In this document: positions 59,204 through 64,000 of the stretch, piece by piece
Layout of the letters: every line of letters begins with the position of its first letter
How positions within the stretch are numbered: position 1 is the first letter of the stretch
Source: Bacillota bacterium
GTDB lineage: Bacteria; Bacillota; Clostridia; Lachnospirales; Lachnospiraceae
NCBI GenBank assembly: GCA_023439125.1
Contig: JAEXOU010000022.1
Location: 62,001 to 126,000, forward strand
Length of the DNA stretch: 64,000 bases
Direction of reading: 5' to 3'
Notes under the pieces: model-generated
Told to the model about the DNA's origin: nothing
What the model saw: only the letters and a program-made list of their open reading frames with translations
Database searches by the model: none
Made by a program: the position numbers and the translations under genes

Positions 59204-62029
59204 CTAGCGAGGTACCTCAACCATCATATAGAATTCAATCTGATCAAATTCTTGTAAATCGTTGAACTTCTCAAATACGATACCACACTCGAATCCCTTG
59301 GCAACTTCTTTTACATCATCCTTAACACGTTTTAAGGAAGCTAAGGAACCATCAAAGATCTGATTTCCATCACGTGTAATACGTGCAGAACATCCACGAA
59401 CTGCTTTACCATCAAGAATATAAGAACCAGCAATGGTACCAATTCCAGAAGCCTTAAATGTTGCACGAACTTCAGCATGACCGATTACTTGTTCTTCAAA
59501 CTTAGGATCAAGCATACCTTTCATCGCTGCTTCTACATCTTCGATTGCATTGTAAATGACACGATATAATCTCATATCAACTTTTTCGCGCTCTGCAGTC
59601 TCTCTTGCCATATTATCTGGACGAACATTAAAACCAATAATAATAGCGTTTGAAGTACTTGCTAACGTTACATCGGATTCGTTGATTGCGCCAACACCAC
59701 CATGAATAACACGAACTGCTACTTCCTCATTGCTAAGTTTAACTAAGCTCTGTTTCACTGCTTCGACAGAACCTTGAACATCAGCTTTAATGATTATATT
59801 TAATTCCTTAATCTCACCAGCTTTAATCTGTGAGAATAAACCATCTAAGGATAATTTTGCTTTTGTATCTGCTAACAAACGCTCTCTTCCTTGGAAGATG
59901 AATGCTTCAGAAATTGCACGTGCCTCTTTCTCACTATCCGTAGCGATAAATGTTTCACCTGCATTTGGCACTGTATTTAAGCCTAAAATCTCAACTGGTG
60001 TGGATGGAGTTGCTTCTTTTACTCTTCTTCCCTTATCATCCATCATTGCACGAACTTTACCATAAGAAGCTCCGATTGCAATATTGTCACCTACTTTTAA
60101 AGTTCCCTTTTGAACAAGAATTGTTGCAACAGTACCACGGCCTTTATCAAGCTCTGCTTCGATAACGATACCTCTAGCCTTACGATCTGGATTTGCCTTT
60201 AATTCAAGGATATCTGCTGTTAAAACAATCATCTCGAGTAACTGAGGAATACCTTCCTTCGTATGAGCAGAAACTGGAACAAAGATTGTATCACCACCCC
60301 AGTCTTCCGCAACAAGTTCGTACTCTGTCAACTCTTGTTTTACACGCTCAATGTTTGCGCCTGGTTTATCAATTTTATTTACAGCAACGATAATCTGAAC
60401 ACCCGCTGCCTTCGCATGAGAGATTGCTTCTACTGTTTGTGGCATAACACCATCATCTGCTGCAACTACTAAGATTGCAATATCTGTAGATTTTGCGCCA
60501 CGCATTCTCATAGAGGTAAACGCTTCATGTCCTGGTGTATCAAGGAACGTAATCTGTTCTCCATTAATTTCTACCATATATGCACCAATGTGCTGTGTAA
60601 TACCACCAGCCTCTTTTGCAGTTACATGGGTAGCTCGAATTGCATCGAGTAAGGATGTTTTACCATGGTCTACGTGTCCCATAACACATACAACAGGAGG
60701 ACGTTTTACTTTTAAGGAATCGTCTTCCTCTTCCTCTTTTAATAATTCTTCAACCTTATCAACAACTACCTCTTTTTCTACAATGCAGTTATATTCAAGG
60801 GCAATTTCCTCTGCCTCTTCAAAAGTAATTTCTTGATTAATTGAAACCATCTTACCAGCTAAGAATAATTTCTTAACTACTGCAGAAGGAACGATTTTCA
60901 TCTTATCTGCTAATTCCTTAATCGTTAATACTTCAGGAATTGTAACTGTTTTGATTTCGTCTTCCTTTGGAGTGTCAACAACAACTGGTTTTGGCATAAT
61001 GAAAGCACCTTTACGATTTGGATCCTTCTTGCCTTTTGCTAACTTAACTTCATCTTGATCACGCTCGTCACGACGACTACGATTCTTATCACGATTTCTA
61101 TCGTTAAATGCTGCTGCTCTTTGTTCCTTTGTCAACTCATTCGCTAAATCACTCTTTATAGTGGATTTTTCAGAAGTACGCGTATCATTTCTCTTATTAC
61201 CAAAGCTTCTAGTGTTGTAACTAGAATCTTTATCTTTATCAAATCCACCGCCGCCATAGCCGCCTGATTTCTGACCATAGCCACCCTGGCCTCCAGATCT
61301 TTGACCATAACCGCTTTGACCAGTAGGTCTTTGACTATAGCTACCCTGACCAGCAGGTCTTTGACTGTAACCTCCCTGACCGGCAGGTCTTTGGCTATAA
61401 CTACCTTGTGGACGATCGCCGTATGGACGTCTCTCTCCATTATTTTGGCCTTGTGGACGATCACCGTATGGGCGTCTTTCTCCATTGTTTTGGCCTTGTG
61501 GACGGTCACCATATGGGCGTCTTTCACCACTATTATTATTACTATATGGTCTTCTCTCACTATTATTTTGTGACTGTGGTCGATCACCATATGGTTTTCG
61601 ATCACTAGAATAATTATTATACGTTTTACTTTCCCCACTGTTCTGATCCTGTGGGCGTTCTTGTACTGGCCTATTGTTATTTGTTACCGGACGGTCTTGA
61701 ACTGGTTTTTTTTCTATCGTATCATTTGTATGATCTGTTGTTTTATTAACAGATGAATGTGCTTGTTCACTCATGCGTTTATTTTCTCCCTGCGCTGTCA
61801 TTGCTCGCTCTTGTCTTCCCTCAGAAGCTTTCTGTGGTACTTCTGTATTCTTTTTCTGACTAGTTGATTGCGATCCTTTGAATTTACTACGAACTAATGT
61901 GATTTCGTTTTCATCTATGCTGTTTCGATAACTTTTTACATCAGAACCGTTGTGTTGTAAAAAGTCCACAATATCATTGCTGCCAACATCTAACTCTTTG
62001 GCTAACTCATGTATTTTCATCTTTGACAT
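59204..62029 (-). CDS. infB: Translation initiation factor IF-2
   Basis: This 941-residue GTPase delivers initiator tRNA to the 30S subunit. An IF2N module at the start (MKIHELAKELDVGSNDIV) is followed by a long low-complexity region (about residues 90-330) and a second IF2N-like module near 370. The G domain has GHVDHGKTSLLD, DTPGHEAF and NKID, and domains II, III and IV follow to the end. The low-complexity part contains unusual tandem repeats (annotated separately). A GGAGG site precedes the ATG. Confidence 0.98.
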   Translation of the reverse strand: MSKMKIHELAKELDVGSNDIVDFLQHNGSDVKSYRNSIDENEITLVRSKFKGSQSTSQKKNTEVPQKASEGRQERAMTAQGENKRMSEQAHSSVNKTTDHTNDTIEKKPVQDRPVTNNNRPVQERPQDQNSGESKTYNNYSSDRKPYGDRPQSQNNSERRPYSNNNSGERRPYGDRPQGQNNGERRPYGDRPQGQNNGERRPYGDRPQGSYSQRPAGQGGYSQRPAGQGSYSQRPTGQSGYGQRSGGQGGYGQKSGGYGGGGFDKDKDSSYNTRSFGNKRNDTRTSEKSTIKSDLANELTKEQRAAAFNDRNRDKNRSRRDERDQDEVKLAKGKKDPNRKGAFIMPKPVVVDTPKEDEIKTVTIPEVLTIKELADKMKIVPSAVVKKLFLAGKMVSINQEITFEEAEEIALEYNCIVEKEVVVDKVEELLKEEEEDDSLKVKRPPVVCVMGHVDHGKTSLLDAIRATHVTAKEAGGITQHIGAYMVEINGEQITFLDTPGHEAFTSMRMRGAKSTDIAILVVAADDGVMPQTVEAISHAKAAGVQIIVAVNKIDKPGANIERVKQELTEYELVAEDWGGDTIFVPVSAHTKEGIPQLLEMIVLTADILELKANPDRKARGIVIEAELDKGRGTVATILVQKGTLKVGDNIAIGASYGKVRAMMDDKGRRVKEATPSTPVEILGLNTVPNAGETFIATDSEKEARAISEAFIFQGRERLLADTKAKLSLDGLFSQIKAGEIKELNIIIKADVQGSVEAVKQSLVKLSNEEVAVRVIHGGVGAINESDVTLASTSNAIIIGFNVRPDNMARETAEREKVDMRLYRVIYNAIEDVEAAMKGMLDPKFEEQVIGHAEVRATFKASGIGTIAGSYILDGKAVRGCSARITRDGNQIFDGSLASLKRVKDDVKEVAKGFECGIVFEKFNDLQEFDQIEFYMMVEVPR
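61220..61600 (-). repeat. In-frame tandem repeats in the IF-2 N-terminal extension
   Basis: About residues 144-270 consist of 15-residue units of the type GERRPYGDRPQGQNN (three to four copies, 45-bp units) followed by 10-residue units of the type SQRPAGQGGY (about five copies, 30-bp units). The region is rich in Arg, Gly, Gln and Tyr and should be unstructured. Confidence 0.92.
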
Positions 62030-62075
62030 ATATTAACTACCTCCACTTAAGGCCGTTCTCAATAATTACGGTTCA

Positions 62076-62435
62076 TCATTTCGAACACTCCTGATTCAAA
62101 TATTTTTCGATGCTCTTTGCCATTCCCTCATTGTTAACTGCTAACGATGCTCGAAACTCTTTACCGATTGCGTGACCAAGTTCCGTTTTTTCACCGATAA
62201 AGTAGATCGGTACCTGATAGAAAGTACACATATTGCGAAACATCTTCTTCGTATTATCAGAAGCATCCTCCGCAACAATAACCACGAACGCCTTTCCTTC
62301 TTTCACCGACTTTTCCGTGGAAAATTCACCACTTGCCACATAACCTGCTTTTTCTGCTAATCCAAGCAGTGATAACATACGCTTTCTCGCCGCTGCTTCT
62401 AGTAGCATCTGTTCTTCTTTATTCGACAATATCAC
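62076..62435 (-). CDS. ylxQ: L7Ae/YlxQ-like ribosomal protein
   Basis: This protein of up to 119 residues belongs to the L7Ae/L30e/S12e group of kink-turn RNA-binding proteins. Typical segments are LLGLAEKAGYVASGEFSTEKSV (split here as LLGLAEKAGYVASGEF and STEKSV) and VIVAEDASDNTKKMF. It sits between ylxR and infB as in other Firmicutes. The start is uncertain: a GTG at 62435 overlaps ylxR by 17 bp, and an ATG at 62408 with an AAGAAGA site is the alternative. Confidence 0.9.
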   Translation of the reverse strand: MILSNKEEQMLLEAAARKRMLSLLGLAEKAGYVASGEFSTEKSVKEGKAFVVIVAEDASDNTKKMFRNMCTFYQVPIYFIGEKTELGHAIGKEFRASLAVNNEGMAKSIEKYLNQECSK

Positions 62436-62691
62436 TCAACTCACTTTCCAATTGCTCATATACTTCTTTTGGAATTGCAGTCTTCAATGATCGTTCCAGC
62501 CCCTTGCTTTTTATTGCCTGGCGAAGACATTCCAATGAGTTGCATATGTATGCCCCTCGACCGTTTTTCTTGCCAGTTATATCAAGTATAATCTCATCTT
62601 CTGGTGTCTTTAACACGCGAATCATTTCCTTTTTACTTTTCATTTCGCCACAACCAGTACACTTACGCAATGGAATCTTTCTTGTATTCAT
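62419..62691 (-). CDS. ylxR: YlxR family RNA/nucleoid-associated protein
   Basis: This 90-residue protein has the DUF448 signature RKIPLRKCTGCGEMKSKKEM at its start and GRGAYICNSLECLRQAIKSK near residues 49-68. YlxR proteins act as regulators associated with RNase P or the nucleoid in some bacteria. The ATG at 62691 is taken as the start; a GTG at 62700 is possible. It lies between nusA and ylxQ in the standard order. Confidence 0.94.
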   Translation of the reverse strand: MNTRKIPLRKCTGCGEMKSKKEMIRVLKTPEDEIILDITGKKNGRGAYICNSLECLRQAIKSKGLERSLKTAIPKEVYEQLESELSDIVE

Positions 62692-62711
62692 ATTATTCAC
62701 TGCCTTTCCTA

Positions 62712-63782
62712 CTACTGCTGTTCGTTGTAATAGCTATCATATACCTGTGATTCACTCTTGATATCAATTTTATATCCTGTTAATCTCGCAGCAAGTCTTG
62801 CATTCTGTCCCTGACGTCCAATTGCTAAAGATAACTGATAATCTGGCACAACAACTCTTGCACTTAGTTCATCGTCATCTACATCAACAGAGATTACCTT
62901 AGCTGGGCTTAATGCATTTTCAATTAATGTAGCTGAATCATCGGACCAATTAACGATATCAATTTTTTCACCACCAAGTTCATTTACAATTGCGTTAACT
63001 CTTGCACCGTTTAAACCAACACAAGCGCCAACTGGATCTACATTAGGATCGTTACTGGAAACTGCCATCTTTGTACGATCACCAGCTTCTCTTGCAATGC
63101 TTCTTATCTCAACAATACCTTCTTTCACTTCCGTAACTTCTGCTTCAAATAGTCTCTTCACTAATTCTGGATGAGTTCTTGAAACTGTTATTTTTGGTCC
63201 CTTCGTTGTATCCTTTACCTCTAATACATAAAGCTTAACACGATCTGTCGGACGGAAACGTTCTCCACGGATTTGCTCATTTTCCATAAGCACTGCATCT
63301 ACTTTACCAAGATTGATACTTACGTTATTACCAACGTAACGTTGTACGATACCAGTAACAACATCTCGCTCTTTGCCATAGTATTGATTAAACAGAACTT
63401 TTCGTTCTTCCTCACGAATCTTTTGAACAACAACCTGTTTTGCCTTTTGTGCAGCAATACGTCCAAAGTTTTTCGGTGTGATTTCCACCTGAGCAGTATC
63501 TCCTAATTCATATTTCGCCTTTGGATACTTCATCTTTGCTTCTGCTAAGCTAATCTGCATAATCGGGTCTTCAACTGTCTCTACAACTTCTCGTTCAGCA
63601 AACACGCTTACTGCACCAGTTTCTCTATCAATATAAACCTTGATATTATCTGCCTTGCCAAAATGATTCTTGCAAGCGGCCACTAAGGAATTTTCCATAG
63701 CTTCTAACAATACATCTTTGCTAATGTCCTTTTCCTTCTCAATCTGATTCAATGCCTCGATTAACTCTTTGTTCCCTTCCAT
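62712..63782 (-). CDS. nusA: Transcription termination/antitermination factor NusA
   Basis: This 356-residue RNA-polymerase-binding factor has an N-terminal domain (about residues 1-125), an S1 domain near 130-200 (VTGIVQRYVGNNVSINLG) and two KH domains after 205 (GACVGLNGARVNAIVNELGG and LSLAIGRQGQNARLAARLTG). It lacks the extra C-terminal acidic repeats of proteobacterial NusA, as usual in Firmicutes. The ATG at 63782 is preferred over a TTG at 63791 that abuts the AGGAGG site. Confidence 0.97.
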   Translation of the reverse strand: MEGNKELIEALNQIEKEKDISKDVLLEAMENSLVAACKNHFGKADNIKVYIDRETGAVSVFAEREVVETVEDPIMQISLAEAKMKYPKAKYELGDTAQVEITPKNFGRIAAQKAKQVVVQKIREEERKVLFNQYYGKERDVVTGIVQRYVGNNVSINLGKVDAVLMENEQIRGERFRPTDRVKLYVLEVKDTTKGPKITVSRTHPELVKRLFEAEVTEVKEGIVEIRSIAREAGDRTKMAVSSNDPNVDPVGACVGLNGARVNAIVNELGGEKIDIVNWSDDSATLIENALSPAKVISVDVDDDELSARVVVPDYQLSLAIGRQGQNARLAARLTGYKIDIKSESQVYDSYYNEQQ

Positions 63783-63802
63783 TATTACCAATCCTCCTTA
63801 GA

Positions 63803-64000
63803 TTAAAAATCAAGTGCTAGTCTGACCATTGCGATATCAGCACGAGCAAATTCCATCTTACTTCCATCTTCTAGTTCAATAATTAATTTATCTTTATCGA
63901 AATCATATAGGATTCCGTCAAAGTCTTTTCTCTTATTAATTGCCTTAAATGTCTTAATCTCAACTTCTTCACCGATGCTCTTAGCTAGATGTTTATCTTT
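63803..64000 (-). CDS. rimP: Ribosome maturation factor RimP, C-terminal part
   Basis: The reading frame enters from the right edge of the window and ends at a TAA (minus strand) at 63803-63805. The 65 visible residues include EEVEIKTFKAIN and KRKDFDGILYDFD, and end EFARADIAMVRLALDF, matching the C-terminal SH3-like domain of RimP. RimP helps 30S assembly and normally heads the nusA-infB operon, as here, 20 bp before nusA. The N-terminal half lies outside the window. Confidence 0.9.
   Translation of the reverse strand, partial: KDKHLAKSIGEEVEIKTFKAINKRKDFDGILYDFDKDKLIIELEDGSKMEFARADIAMVRLALDF

Noticed and set aside
61156..61638. Alternative frames over the IF-2 repeat region on both strands
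   Set aside because: They exist only because the 45-bp and 30-bp repeats lack stops in other frames; IF-2 continues through the region.

Overview
The window is low-GC, clostridial-type DNA. By gene content and order it most resembles a plant-fibre-fermenting Lachnospiraceae such as Lachnoclostridium (Clostridium) phytofermentans; that name is inference from recognised proteins, not a database match. No rRNA, tRNA, CRISPR array or transposase gene was seen.

Left third (about 1-21,000): a pectin utilisation island. It holds a CUT1 ABC importer (binding lipoprotein and two permeases), a membrane-spanning AraC-type regulator, a CE12-like acetylesterase, a cytoplasmic GH28 exo-polygalacturonase, a GH88/GH105-like protein, KduI, KdgK, UxaA, UxaB, a LacI-type regulator and UxaC. 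Together they import pectin oligosaccharides, trim them, and convert galacturonate (UxaC, UxaB, UxaA) and unsaturated uronates (KduI) to 2-keto-3-deoxygluconate, which KdgK phosphorylates. No KDPG aldolase, KduD or ABC ATPase is present in the window. Two cre/LacI-type palindromes lie in the divergent uxaB/lacI promoter region. Two GNAT acetyltransferases and a small CD3324-type regulator with an upstream mini-ORF are interspersed.

Middle (about 21,300-36,800): pyrB-pyrI, a CHK-type phosphotransferase, formate-tetrahydrofolate ligase, two adjacent ATP-grasp ligases, FtsK/SpoIIIE, UppP, a TepA/ClpP-like protease, an M16 peptidase, a membrane-tethered degenerate EIIA-Glc-like protein and a PHP phosphoesterase.

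Right (about 36,800-64,000): pnp; folC and an ECF folate transporter folT behind a tetrahydrofolate riboswitch; a cell-wall/surface set (NlpC/P60 protein, two large BspA-type leucine-rich proteins, LemA and a DUF2207 protein); then the conserved translation block rpsO ... ribF-truB-nrnA-rbfA-infB-ylxQ-ylxR-nusA-rimP, read right to left. Relative to the classical Firmicutes order (rimP-nusA-ylxR-ylxQ-infB-rbfA-truB-ribF-rpsO-pnp-M16-tepA-spoIIIE) the order is preserved, but nptA/mocR are inserted between ribF and rpsO, and about 13 kb between rpsO and pnp.

The least explained content is intergenic. Two families of long palindromes are scattered through the window. Family A (five copies) has a conserved core of about 65 bp inside arms of about 25 bp whose sequence differs from locus to locus yet always stays self-complementary. 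Family B (three full-length, one short, four fragments) is a MITE-like palindrome of about 200 bp with ends CGTCATTTTGCACA. One family A copy sits between two oppositely oriented tandem arrays. These elements are the best candidates here for something undescribed.
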